64,000 nucleotides of DNA from Dermatobacter hominis (GTDB taxonomy: Bacteria > Actinomycetota > Acidimicrobiia > Acidimicrobiales > Microtrichaceae). The notes beneath the pieces are model-generated. The model was not told where the DNA came from, made no database searches, and saw only the letters and a program-made list of their open reading frames with translations. The DNA lies in contig NZ_CP085840.1 of the NCBI RefSeq assembly GCF_020715685.1, forward strand, positions 4,278,001-4,342,000, in the 5' to 3' direction. Position numbers and translations under genes: made by a program. Below are positions 56,643 through 64,000 of the stretch, in pieces. How positions within the stretch are numbered: position 1 is the stretch's first letter; each line of letters starts with the position of its first letter.

Positions 56643-57623
56643 GTGGAGCTGTCGCCGATGAAGGCCGAGTCCGGCGACCTGCCGCCCGATGACGGCCGCT
56701 GGTGGTACGAGGTCAAGTGGGACGGCATGCGGGTGATGGCCGTGGTCGCCGACGGTCGGCTCCGGCTGCGGGGCGGCCGCGGCACGGACGTGACGGTGAC
56801 GTTCCCGGAGCTGGCGTCGATCCCGGCGGCGGTGGCGACCGACTGCGTGCTCGACGGGGAGGTCGTGGCGTTCTCGGACGCCGGCGTACCGAGCTTCGGC
56901 CTGTTGCAGCAGCGGATGCACGTCATGGACGCAGGCGACGCCGCACGCCGGGCCCGGGACGTGCCCGTGGCCTACCTGGCGTTCGACGTGCTCTCGATCG
57001 ACGGCCGACCGACGACCTCGCTGCCGTACGAGCACCGTCGGGAGCTGCTCGAGGGCCTGGTCGCGCCGTCCGCGGTGGTGCAGGTGCCGCCCGCGTACCC
57101 GACCGGCGGTGCCGACCTCCTCGAGGCGGCCCGGGTCCAGGGCCTCGAGGGGGTGGTCGCCAAGCGCGTGGACTCGCCGTACGAGCCCGGTCGGCGGTCG
57201 CGTGCGTGGCGCAAGGTCAAGGTCCGCCACACCCAGGAGTTCGTGGTCGGGGGCTGGATCGGGGGGACCGGCTCCAGGGCCCGCACGATGGGATCGCTCG
57301 TGCTCGGCTGCCACTCCGCCGTCGACGGCGGGCCGCCGGTGCTGCGGTGGGTCGGCAACGTGGGCTCCGGGTTCAACGACCCCGAGCTCCGTCGCCTCGC
57401 CGGTCTGCTCGGGCCGCTGGCCGTCGACTCGTCACCGTTCGTCGCGGCGACGACCGACGAGCGACCCCGCACGACGGGCGGGAAGGTGTTGCACTGGGTC
57501 CGGCCGGAGCTCGTCGTGCAGGTCGAGTTCGGCGAGTGGACCTCGTCGGGGCGGCTGCGCCACCCGGTGTACGTCGGTCAGCGAGACGACAAGGCGGCGG
57601 CCGACGTCACCTGCGACCCGTGA
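56643..57623 (+). CDS. ATP-dependent DNA ligase (LigC/LigD ligase-domain type)
   Basis: A 326-residue stand-alone ligase. YEVKWDGMRVMAV carries the nucleophilic lysine (KWDG motif, about residue 24). DCVLDGEVVAF is motif III and GLEGVVAKRVDSPYEPGRRSRAWRKVKV covers motifs IV and V. An OB-fold domain follows. There is no polymerase or nuclease domain as in full LigD, so it resembles mycobacterial LigC, which acts in DNA repair. CAGGAT lies 6 nt before the GTG at 56643, which is chosen over the long in-frame ORF starting at 56505. Confidence 0.9.
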   Translation: MELSPMKAESGDLPPDDGRWWYEVKWDGMRVMAVVADGRLRLRGGRGTDVTVTFPELASIPAAVATDCVLDGEVVAFSDAGVPSFGLLQQRMHVMDAGDAARRARDVPVAYLAFDVLSIDGRPTTSLPYEHRRELLEGLVAPSAVVQVPPAYPTGGADLLEAARVQGLEGVVAKRVDSPYEPGRRSRAWRKVKVRHTQEFVVGGWIGGTGSRARTMGSLVLGCHSAVDGGPPVLRWVGNVGSGFNDPELRRLAGLLGPLAVDSSPFVAATTDERPRTTGGKVLHWVRPELVVQVEFGEWTSSGRLRHPVYVGQRDDKAAADVTCDP

Positions 57624-57659
57624 CCTCGTCCGTGGTGCCCCGCAGGGCGGGCGCACGGT

Positions 57660-57842
57660 TCAGGCGGTGGCGGCGAGCTCGTACTGGTCGGCGAGGAAGG
57701 CAGCCTCGGCGCGGACGTCGGCCTCGGGGCCGACCAGGTCGATGATGAAGCGCTCGCCGTGGTCGTCGACCGAGACGATCTCCAGGCGGGCGGTGCCCTG
57801 CTCGACGGTTCCGAGGTGCATCTCGACGGCTCGTGCGGACAT
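57660..57842 (-). CDS. Small hypothetical protein
   Basis: A 60-residue protein (MSARAVEMHLGTVEQGTARLEIVSVDDHGERFIIDLVGPEADVRAEAAF and on), likely one small alpha-beta domain. I recognise no family. GGGGGAA lies 5 nt before the ATG. Two short hairpins (57901-57917 and 57934-57948) lie upstream, in the gap after the EamA gene. It converges on the ligase gene. Confidence 0.6.
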   Translation of the reverse strand: MSARAVEMHLGTVEQGTARLEIVSVDDHGERFIIDLVGPEADVRAEAAFLADQYELAATA

Positions 57843-57978
57843 GTGGTTCCCCCAGGTTCTGCTGCCGGAACCTGTCGTCCGGCTCGTCCTGTCATCGAAC
57901 CGCCACGGAGCGTGGCGCGGAATGGGTCAAAGCCCCACGGGCGGTGGGTGCGTGGGTCGTACGGCCGGGTCGGCGCGA

Positions 57979-58923
57979 TCACGCCGCGACGGTGCGGTTG
58001 CGGGTCCCGGCCCGTGGTCGCGACCCCACGCCGCCGACTAGCAGCGCGGCGATCACGACCGCGACCCCGAGCACCTGCACGGCGCCGACGGCCTCGCCGA
58101 GCAGCACCGCGCTGGAGGTGACCCCGAAGACTGGGATGAGGCAGAGGTAGGGCGCGGCCTCGGCCACGTCCATGTGCCGGAGGGCGAGCAGGTACAGCGA
58201 GAAGGGGATCGACAGGGTGCACAGCCCGGTGGCGGCGACGGCGACGAGGTGGCCCTGCGTCGGCCATGTGGTGCCGGTCGAGATCGCCACCACACCTGCG
58301 ACGGCGGCCGTGAGCGCGAGCGCCCACACCTGCTGGGCCGCCGCCAGCGCAACAGGCGGGTGGTGCGCCGCGTGGCGCGACGAGGCGACGGCGTAGAGCG
58401 CGGCCGCGCCGACGCCGAGCACGACCAGCACGTCGCCGCCGGCGCTGCCGCCGCCAGAGCCGCCGCTCCAGGCCACCACCACCGCACCTACGGCGGCGGT
58501 CGCCACCACGACCAGCTGGCGGGCGGTCGGCCGTGATCGGAGGACCGCCCACGCCACGAGCGGGATGAGGACCGGCTCGAGCGATGTCAGGACCGTCGCG
58601 CTCGCCGCGCTCGTGAGCGCCAGCCCCACCATCGTCAGCACGAAGGCCAGGCCCGGCTCGAGCAGCCCGGTCCAGCCGTCGCGCAGGAGCGCGCCGACGC
58701 GGACCGGCGCCCGCGACCGGACCGCCGCCAGCGTCGCCACGGTGCCGAGCGCGACGACGGACGCGACGAGCTGCACGGTCAGGACGTCGAGCGGCCTCAT
58801 GGCGGTGCGGTCCAGGACGCCCTTGGACAGCACGGTGCCGAGCGCCCACGCCGCCGCGCAGCCGACCATGGCCGCCGGACCGAGCAGGCGGGACCTCGTC
58901 GGGTGCCCGGGGCGCGTCCGCAC
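57979..58923 (-). CDS. EamA/DMT family transporter
   Basis: A 314-residue membrane protein with ten hydrophobic segments in two EamA repeats. VGCAAAWALGTVLSKGVLD begins the first, and LTSLEPVLIPLVAWAVL and LIPVFGVTSSAVLLGEAVGAVQVLGVAVVIAAL carry the end of each repeat. Drug/metabolite exporters of this type move amino acids or small metabolites; the substrate is unknown. The GTG start lies 7 bp after the MarR gene, so the regulator and the exporter share an mRNA. Confidence 0.9.
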   Translation of the reverse strand: MRTRPGHPTRSRLLGPAAMVGCAAAWALGTVLSKGVLDRTAMRPLDVLTVQLVASVVALGTVATLAAVRSRAPVRVGALLRDGWTGLLEPGLAFVLTMVGLALTSAASATVLTSLEPVLIPLVAWAVLRSRPTARQLVVVATAAVGAVVVAWSGGSGGGSAGGDVLVVLGVGAAALYAVASSRHAAHHPPVALAAAQQVWALALTAAVAGVVAISTGTTWPTQGHLVAVAATGLCTLSIPFSLYLLALRHMDVAEAAPYLCLIPVFGVTSSAVLLGEAVGAVQVLGVAVVIAALLVGGVGSRPRAGTRNRTVAA

Positions 58924-58930
58924 GTCGACC

Positions 58931-59431
58931 TCAGCTCACGGCCAGCGTCACGGGACAGCGGTCCTGGGGACACTGCGACTCGTCGCACAGCCGGCAGATG
59001 GACTCGGCCCGGTCCTCGTCGGTGGTGAGGGCGGCGAGCAGCAGCTCGGCGGCCCCCCGGAGATCGGCTCTCGAGGCGCGGGGGAGCGAGGCCACGACCT
59101 CGGCCAGGCGGGCGTCGCGGGCGTGGCGCTGGCGGTTCCACACGCGGCGTCCGGCCGCGGTGACGTGCAGCGCCACGCTGCGCGCGTCGACGCCGGATCG
59201 GCGCTCGACCAGGCCCTCGTCCTGAAGCCGGTCGACCAGCCGCACCGTCCCGGGGTGGCTGAGCTCGAGGACCTGGGAGAGCTCCCGGATGGTGCATCCG
59301 GGGTGGTGCGCCAGCACGTTGAGCGCGGCGGTCTGCGTCGCGGTGAGGTCGGCCGCGGCCAGCGACGCCGCCTCCAACTCGTCGCACACGGCGACGGCCA
59401 GGGCGCCGAGGAGGTTCGCTTCACGACTCAT
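58931..59431 (-). CDS. MarR-family regulator with C-terminal cysteine cluster
   Basis: A 166-residue regulator. A winged helix spans about 30-95 (LTATQTAALNVLAHHPGCTIRELSQVLELSHPGTVRLVDRLQDEGLVER, then the wing RSGVDARSVALHVT). The C-terminus has four cysteines, CRLCDESQCPQDRC, in a C-x2-C-x4-C-x4-C arrangement that could bind zinc or sense redox state. The ATG at 59431 is preferred: TATGCT ends 6 nt before it (leaderless). The palindrome upstream overlaps that -10, so it probably represses itself and the EamA gene. Confidence 0.9.
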   Translation of the reverse strand: MSREANLLGALAVAVCDELEAASLAAADLTATQTAALNVLAHHPGCTIRELSQVLELSHPGTVRLVDRLQDEGLVERRSGVDARSVALHVTAAGRRVWNRQRHARDARLAEVVASLPRASRADLRGAAELLLAALTTDEDRAESICRLCDESQCPQDRCPVTLAVS

Positions 59432-59437
59432 GCGCCC

Positions 59438-59458
59438 AGCATATGTGCAGTACGCATA
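59438..59458 (-). promoter_or_regulatory. marR promoter and candidate MarR operator
   Basis: TATGCT (minus strand, 59438-59443) is 6 nt from the ATG. An inverted repeat TATGnGnA-C-TnCnCATA (59442-59458) overlaps it. On the plus strand TAGGTT (59457-59462) could be the -10 for the divergent gene at 59506, so one site might control both. Confidence 0.5.
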
Positions 59459-59505
59459 GGTTGGCGACCGCGTGATCGGGACCATCCCTGTCAGACTCGG
59501 CGACC

Positions 59506-59937
59506 ATGACGACCCTCGACGAGATCAAGGCCGCCGCCGCTGCACTGTCGCCCCTGGCGCACATCGCCACCGTCGGGCAGGACGGACGACCCGACGTGGT
59601 CCCGGTCCACCCCGCCTGGGAGGGCGACACGCTGTGGATCATGAGCCACACCGGTGTGAAGTCGCGCAACATCGCGACCAACCCGAACGTGGCGATGCAC
59701 TGGCAGGTGTCGGAGGCCGGCGACGGCGTCGAGCTGTGGGGGACCGCTTCGGTGCACGACGACCTCGACACCAAGCGCCGGCTCTGGGAGGGCGTGTTCG
59801 ACTACGACCTCGGCATGTTCTCGCCGGGCGGCCCCGACGGCTCGCCCGAGACGGTCTTCATCGCCGTCGAGCCGGAGCGCGCGCTGTGGGTGCGGTTCTA
59901 CGGCATCAACGGGCGCGACACCTGGACCCGGGGGTGA
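59506..59937 (+). CDS. Pyridoxamine 5'-phosphate oxidase-fold protein
   Basis: A 143-residue split-barrel protein. LAHIATVGQDGRPDVVPVHPAWEGDTLWIMSHTGVKSRNIATNPNVAMHW is the FMN/F420-binding half of the fold. Such proteins use FMN, heme or F420; cofD and cofE in this window make F420 a candidate. The reaction is unknown. Divergent from marR and overlapping the YbaK gene by GTGA. Confidence 0.83.
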   Translation: MTTLDEIKAAAAALSPLAHIATVGQDGRPDVVPVHPAWEGDTLWIMSHTGVKSRNIATNPNVAMHWQVSEAGDGVELWGTASVHDDLDTKRRLWEGVFDYDLGMFSPGGPDGSPETVFIAVEPERALWVRFYGINGRDTWTRG

Positions 59938-60437
59938 CGCGAGACCCCGCCGTCGAGCGGGTCCTCGCCGCTGCGGCGGCGACCGGACTGCCGTTCGACG
60001 TCGTGGACTGCGACCCCGACCTGGCCGACACCGCCGCCTTCTGCGAGGCCTACGGGTACTCGCCCGACGAGAGCGCCAACTGCGTCGTCGTGGTCGGCAA
60101 GTCCGACCCTCCGGTGCACGCGGCCTGTGTGGTGCTCGCCTCGACCCGGCTCGACGTGAACGGCGTCGTGCGCCGTCGCCTGGGCACCCGCAAGGCCAGC
60201 TTCGCCCCGGCCGACGACGTGCGCGCCATGACGGGGATGGAGATCGGCGGCGTCACCCCGGTCGGCCTGCCCGACGGGCTGCCGCTCTGGATCGACGCCC
60301 GCGTGGCCGCCTGCGAGCGCGTCATCGTCGGGGCGGGCGGGCGTTCTGCCAAGCTGCTGGTCCCGCCGGCGCTGCTGGTCGCCATGGGCGGCGAGGTCGT
60401 CGACGACCTCGCCAGGCCGGTCGACGTCGCGGGCTGA
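59934..60437 (+). CDS. YbaK/EbsC-type aminoacyl-tRNA deacylase
   Basis: A 167-residue trans-editing protein that hydrolyses mischarged aminoacyl-tRNA. ESANCVVVVGKSDPPVHAACVVLAS and RRRLGTRKASFAPADDVRAMTGMEIGGVTPVGLP are the YbaK landmarks, with the lysine of TRKAS at the active site. Which tRNA it edits (Cys-tRNA-Pro in YbaK proper) is not known. The GTG start overlaps the preceding stop (GTGA). Confidence 0.87.
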   Translation: MTRDPAVERVLAAAAATGLPFDVVDCDPDLADTAAFCEAYGYSPDESANCVVVVGKSDPPVHAACVVLASTRLDVNGVVRRRLGTRKASFAPADDVRAMTGMEIGGVTPVGLPDGLPLWIDARVAACERVIVGAGGRSAKLLVPPALLVAMGGEVVDDLARPVDVAG

Positions 60438-60458
60438 AGCCGGCGCCCGGACGCGGAA

Positions 60459-60489
60459 CGACGGGTGGGCCGGTGGCCCACCCGTCGTC
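60459..60489. terminator. Bidirectional terminator between ybaK and flp genes
   Basis: ACGACGGGTGGGCC pairs perfectly with GGCCCACCCGTCGT (14 bp) over a 3-nt loop, between two convergent genes. Confidence 0.8.
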
Positions 60490-60544
60490 GTCGCACCCCC
60501 GCTGGACGGGGTGGAGCGCCGGGACCTCGTCGTCCCGGACGGCG

Positions 60545-60727
60545 TCACTGGATCGAGCTGCCGACCTGGCTGAACTTGTCCTTGGCGCTCGAACCGATGA
60601 AGGACACGGCGGCGATGCAGACCACCGCGATCAGCGCCACGAGGAGGGCGTACTCCACGAGGGAGGCGCCACGCTCGGTCTTCGCCTGGGCCTTCAACCA
60701 CGCCTTGATGAACTCGTACTGGACCAT
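60545..60727 (-). CDS. Flp-type prepilin
   Basis: A 60-residue pilin subunit. A short basic leader ends at the GASLVEYALL cleavage region with the conserved glutamate, followed by the hydrophobic assembly helix ALLVALIAVVCIAAVSF. Such prepilins are cut by a TadV-type peptidase and assembled by a Tad machine; no tad gene lies in the window. GGAGAGGAA precedes the ATG. A strong terminator follows. Confidence 0.9.
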   Translation of the reverse strand: MVQYEFIKAWLKAQAKTERGASLVEYALLVALIAVVCIAAVSFIGSSAKDKFSQVGSSIQ

Positions 60728-61015
60728 GTTGGGTTCCTCTCCTGCCTGGTGCTGCGGGTCAATGACGGTTGGTGCGAGTCACCGGTAGGTGACCCACATG
60801 TCCGATCGGACATCAGGGCCCGCCGACTGAAACCCTGGCGGGGGAAATGGGTCGAACGACCCAGAGGAAGGCGAACGGCGTTCGGGTATCGGCAGGGCGG
60901 CACGGAAGTCCCACCGAGGCGGTGCGCACCGTGCACCCCGTCGCCGACAGCGTCGTGCGAGGCCGGTTCACGCCGTCGTAACACCGGTGGAACGTTCGAT
61001 CCGTACGGTCACCCG
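60728..61015. promoter_or_regulatory. Divergent region between flp and GH92, rich in inverted repeats
   Basis: No gene is visible. It contains ATGTCCGATCGGACAT, a perfect 16-bp palindrome (60799-60814), GGGTCGAACGACCC (60850s), CGAACG-g-CGTTCG (60873-60885), and a TTCAGTC-N15-CCGATC arrangement on the minus strand (60804-60831) like the one upstream of DUF1800. The flp leader is long (at least 70 nt), so RNA-level control is possible. TACGGT (61004-61009) serves the GH92 mini-ORF. I cannot match a known riboswitch. Confidence 0.45.
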
Positions 61016-61033
61016 ATGGGGCTGCCCCGTTGA
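61016..61033 (+). CDS. Leaderless mini-ORF (5 codons) coupled to the GH92 gene
   Basis: ATG at 61016 encodes MGLPR and stops at a TGA that overlaps the GH92 TTG start (TTGA). TACGGT (61004-61009) ends exactly 6 nt before the ATG, so this would be the first codon of the mRNA. The GH92 start at TTG has no Shine-Dalgarno and may rely on reinitiation. Confidence 0.45.
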   Translation: MGLPR

Positions 61034-63258
61034 TCGAATCGGTCGACCCCTTCATCGGGACCGAGGTCACGGATCTTCCGTCGACGACCGGACTCGCCGC
61101 GTCCTGGTGGTGGCCGAAGCCCCAGATCGGCAACACCCATCCCGGCGCGACGTCGCCGTTCGGCATGGTGTCGGCGTGCGCGTACTCGGGCGGCTACCCG
61201 ACCGGGTACGGCCGCTACGGCATGAACACCGAGGGCGTGCCGCCCCGGATGTACGACGAGCTCCAGGCATCGGGCTTCACGCACTTCCAGCAGTCCGGCA
61301 CCGGTGCGATCCGCAAGTACTACAACTACTTCCGCGTCACGCCGATGGTGGACCCGCTCGACGCCCTGGACACCCAGTGGCAGCTGCAGGAGGAGGTCGC
61401 CGAACCCGGCTACTACGCGGCGACCCTCTCGTCGGGCATCCGCAGCGAGCTGACGGTCGGTCCGAAGTCGGCGGTGCACCGCTACACCTTCCCGGCGCGG
61501 GAGGACGCACGGATCGTCGTCGACTTCTCCCTCGGGGGTCTGTCGATCGACCACGGGCGGACCGTGCCGCTGCGCGCCCAGATGGTGTCGGTCGCGCCGG
61601 GCGTCGCCCAGGGCGAGATCGTCGTGGAGGGCGTGCCGCTCGCGGTCCACATGGAGTTCGACGCCCCCCGCTGGCGGCAGATGCTCTGGTACGACCGTCG
61701 GTTGATGTCCGGCGGGAGCCGGCTCGAGTTCGACGGCATCCGGCTCACCACCCTGCGCCCGTTCGGTCTGCTCCTGATCGGGCCGACCGAGTCGGGCGAG
61801 GACGTCGAGCTGCGGTTCGGCTTCTCGCTCCGCGGGGTCGAGCAGGCCAGGGCCAACCTGGAGGCCGACTGCGGCACCGGCGTCCGCTCGTTCGACACCC
61901 GGAGGGCGGACACGCAGGCCGAGTGGCGTCAGCACCTGGACCGGATCGTGGTCGAAGGGGCGACCACCGACCAGCGCACCGTGTTCTCCACGGCCCTGTA
62001 CCACTCGCTCATCAAGCCGTGCTTCGCTCCCGACGAGAGCCCGTTCTGGACGACCTCCCGCTCGTTCGTGTTCGACATCTCGACGATGTGGGACCTGTAC
62101 AAGGCGCAGCTCCCCCTCATGACGGCGATCGCGCCGGATCGGGCGGTCGACCTGGTGGCGGCGCTGCTGTCGGTCGCGGAGGAGGAGGGGAACCTCCCGA
62201 TCGGCTACCGGATGGCGCGCGGGACCGACCGCTTCTTCCGCCAGGCCAGCGCGCTCGCCCACACCTTCTTCGCCGACGTCTGCGAGCTCGGGCTCCCCGG
62301 CATCGACTGGGAGTACGCGCTGGTCCACCTGCACGACGACCTGCGGCGGAACTACGGCGAGGAGTACCTGGTCAAGGGGGTCGCCCACCCGATCTCCCAC
62401 ACCCTCGACCTGGCGTACGGGCACCACTGCACCGCCCGGATCGCCCGCCACGTCGGCGACCACGAGCTGGCCGAGCACCTCGAGCACCTCGCCACCCGGT
62501 GGATCAACGCCTTCGACCCGACCACGGGCCTGTTGATCGACTCCGAGTACTACGAGGGCGGCCGGTGGAACTACTCGTTCCGGCTGCTGCACGACATGGC
62601 CGCCCGCATCGAGCTGGCCGGCGGCGAGGACCCGTTCGTCGACATGCTCGACCGCTTCTTCGGCTTCGGGCAGCCGCCCGTCTCGCAGCTGGGCGAGCCG
62701 CCGTTCGACGAGGCGGAGCTCGCGCGCGGCTACGGCCTGCACCGCTTCGAGGGGCTCAACAACGAGCCCGACATGGAGGTGCCGTGGGCGTACCACTACG
62801 CCGGACGGCCCGACCGCACCGCCGAGGTCGTGCACGCCGCGGTCCACGGCGCCTTCGGCCCCGGGCGAGGTGGGTTGCCGGGCAACGACGACTCCGGTGG
62901 GCTCAGCTCCTGGTACGTCTGGGCGTCGCTCGGGCTGTTCCCCGTCGCCGGCCAGAGCCTCTTCCTGGTCAACGCACCGGCGTTCGACCGGTCCGAGATC
63001 CGGGTGGGCGGCGGCGACTTCGTCGTCGAGACCAAGGGCGACCGTCCCTCGGATCCGCTCGAGGGTCCGAGCTACGTGCAGTCCGTCACCCTCGACGGCC
63101 AGCCGCTGGAGCGGTCTTGGATCTCGGCCGCCGAGGTGCACGGGTCCGGTCACCTGGTCGTCGAGCTCGGGCCCGAGCCCTCCGCCTGGGGCACCACCAC
63201 CCGTCCTCCGTCCCTGTCCACCTCCGGGCCCTCCGACGAGACGCCGTCCGACACGTGA
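61030..63258 (+). CDS. GH92 family alpha-1,2-mannosidase-like glycosidase
   Basis: A 742-residue glycoside hydrolase. NTHPGATSPFGMVSACAYSGGYPTGYG, GFTHFQQSGTG, FDISTMWDLYKAQLPLMTA, GNLPIGYRMARG, EGLNNEPDMEVPWAYHYAG and GLPGNDDSGGLSSWYVWASLGLFPV follow the GH92 order; the last two hold the calcium and catalytic acid/base region. GH92 enzymes cleave alpha-mannosides. No signal peptide is evident (it starts MIESVDPFIGTEVTDL), which is unusual because most GH92 are exported. TTG start coupled to a mini-ORF. It overlaps the next glycosyltransferase gene by GTGA. Confidence 0.92.
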   Translation: MIESVDPFIGTEVTDLPSTTGLAASWWWPKPQIGNTHPGATSPFGMVSACAYSGGYPTGYGRYGMNTEGVPPRMYDELQASGFTHFQQSGTGAIRKYYNYFRVTPMVDPLDALDTQWQLQEEVAEPGYYAATLSSGIRSELTVGPKSAVHRYTFPAREDARIVVDFSLGGLSIDHGRTVPLRAQMVSVAPGVAQGEIVVEGVPLAVHMEFDAPRWRQMLWYDRRLMSGGSRLEFDGIRLTTLRPFGLLLIGPTESGEDVELRFGFSLRGVEQARANLEADCGTGVRSFDTRRADTQAEWRQHLDRIVVEGATTDQRTVFSTALYHSLIKPCFAPDESPFWTTSRSFVFDISTMWDLYKAQLPLMTAIAPDRAVDLVAALLSVAEEEGNLPIGYRMARGTDRFFRQASALAHTFFADVCELGLPGIDWEYALVHLHDDLRRNYGEEYLVKGVAHPISHTLDLAYGHHCTARIARHVGDHELAEHLEHLATRWINAFDPTTGLLIDSEYYEGGRWNYSFRLLHDMAARIELAGGEDPFVDMLDRFFGFGQPPVSQLGEPPFDEAELARGYGLHRFEGLNNEPDMEVPWAYHYAGRPDRTAEVVHAAVHGAFGPGRGGLPGNDDSGGLSSWYVWASLGLFPVAGQSLFLVNAPAFDRSEIRVGGGDFVVETKGDRPSDPLEGPSYVQSVTLDGQPLERSWISAAEVHGSGHLVVELGPEPSAWGTTTRPPSLSTSGPSDETPSDT

Positions 63259-64000
63259 ACCCCGATCCGACGAGGTCCCCGATGCCGAACCCCGACCCGG
63301 CGCCCGTGCGTCCCACCCGACGCCTCGTGATCGTCGTGCGTGCCGACCCCGTGATCTGCGGGCACTCCGGTGAGGCCCGGAACCTCGCCGAGGCCGCGTT
63401 GCTGGCGGGGTTCGACGACGTCCGCATCGTCACGTGGCCGCTCGAGGCCATCCAGCAGCTGCCGCGCAAGCCGCTGCACTCCGTGCTGCCCTACAGCCCC
63501 GGGATCGTGGTCGAGCGGCCGGCTCCGGTCGGCGACTACAAGGTGCCCGACGGGCGCTTCACGGCCGGGATGGTCGGACGGCTGGTCGAGCTGTTCTGCG
63601 AGGACGTCCCCACGGTGTGCGTCTCGCTGTACCTGACGCCCCACGCCAGCGTCGTCATGGAGGCGCTGTCGGTGTGCCGTGCCCTCGGCCGGGACCCCGA
63701 CGTGACGACGATCGCCGAGGCGGTCGGATCCGACATCACCAACGTCGTCCGATCCTGCGTGGAGGAGGGCCGCTTCGGCGCAGCCGCCCACGTCTTCGCC
63801 TCGTACCTCGGCCACGATCGCTGCGTCGCGGTGTCGGAGTACACCAGGGGCTGCATCATCGATGCGGCGGAGCAGGTGGACGCGACGTGGGGCACGAGCT
63901 TCGCGGCCACGTGTCGCGAGCGCGTCGGCATCTCCTACCCGGCGATCGACGCCGGGTCCGGCGAGCCGGACGAGGCCGCGGTCGGCGCGACCCTGGCCCT
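63255..64000 (+). CDS. Probable glycosyltransferase, N-terminal part (cut by window end)
   Basis: About 248 residues are visible. The GTG at 63255 overlaps the GH92 stop (GTGA); an in-frame ATG at 63282 is the alternative. RRLVIVVRADPVICGHSGEARNLAEAALLAGFDDVRIVTWPLEAI opens like the N-terminal Rossmann domain of a GT-B glycosyltransferase (HSGEARNLAEAALLAG resembles the acceptor-side glycine loop). VFASYLGHDRCVAVSEYTRGCI is typical of GT4 enzymes. The donor domain is beyond the window. Coupling to a mannosidase suggests mannoside metabolism. Confidence 0.7.
   Translation, partial: MNPDPTRSPMPNPDPAPVRPTRRLVIVVRADPVICGHSGEARNLAEAALLAGFDDVRIVTWPLEAIQQLPRKPLHSVLPYSPGIVVERPAPVGDYKVPDGRFTAGMVGRLVELFCEDVPTVCVSLYLTPHASVVMEALSVCRALGRDPDVTTIAEAVGSDITNVVRSCVEEGRFGAAAHVFASYLGHDRCVAVSEYTRGCIIDAAEQVDATWGTSFAATCRERVGISYPAIDAGSGEPDEAAVGATLA

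Noticed and set aside
60740-60960. Cyclic di-GMP (GEMM) riboswitch in the flp leader
   Set aside because: A GTGCACGG stretch is present on the minus strand, but the conserved GCAAA and GGGACGCAAAGCC segments are missing.

Overview
The window reads as chromosomal DNA of a high-GC actinobacterium, most likely class Acidimicrobiia or a close relative. The lineage is inferred from strong G/C third-position bias, many GTG starts, F420 biosynthesis genes (cofD-cofE), an LCP cell-envelope ligase, a DUF3499 protein, a secA-prfB-ftsE-ftsX core, a TTTGT-independent promoter style in which a TANNNT -10 box lies 6-9 nt from the start codon (leaderless or near-leaderless mRNAs), and PadR, TetR and MarR regulators. 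I see no tRNA, rRNA, CRISPR array, prophage or insertion sequence.

Layout. 1-3.7 kb: biotin carboxylase (cut by the window edge), birA, and the folate genes pabB-pabC. 3.8-25.6 kb: an envelope-polysaccharide region with an LCP ligase, GDP-L-fucose synthase, three GT4 glycosyltransferases, a GDP-mannose pyrophosphorylase-like enzyme, a galE-like epimerase, GDP-mannose 4,6-dehydratase, GDP-6-deoxy-mannose reductase, a very large GT2 membrane protein and DUF5719; cofD-cofE, an SDR, an XRE regulator and a hydrolase are interspersed. 25.8-32.4 kb: the exported DUF1501/DUF1800 pair, ftsH, DUF3499 and a CPBP protease. 32.6-42.8 kb: a small zinc protein, a giant membrane protein, a GtrA-GT2 fusion, phosphomannomutase, Trm112-like, phosphoglucose/phosphomannose isomerase, an SDR and ahcY. 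43-53 kb: an M16 peptidase, an SDR, comF, secA, prfB, ftsEX and a crotonase. 53-60.5 kb: PadR, TetR with an MFS pump, an ATP-dependent DNA ligase, MarR with an EamA transporter, a PPOX-fold protein and a YbaK deacylase. 60.5-64 kb: a lone Flp pilin, and a GH92 mannosidase followed by a glycosyltransferase cut by the window end.

How the genes fit together. Isomerase, phosphomannomutase and guanylyltransferase would convert fructose-6-P to GDP-mannose. Gmd plus Fcl would give GDP-L-fucose, and Gmd plus Rmd would give GDP-D-rhamnose. Several glycosyltransferases could use these donors, the LCP protein could attach the polymer to the wall, and GH92 could trim mannosides.

Not explained by ordinary annotation: (i) three genes (pabB, rmd, GH92) are each preceded by a leaderless-looking mini-ORF of 16, 14 or 5 codons whose stop overlaps the main start codon; (ii) three unrelated genes (gmd, DUF1501, padR) have their own 3' ends, stop codon included, tandemly duplicated just downstream; (iii) the big GT2 gene has a perfect Shine-Dalgarno placed before an in-frame ATC rather than before its first GTG.
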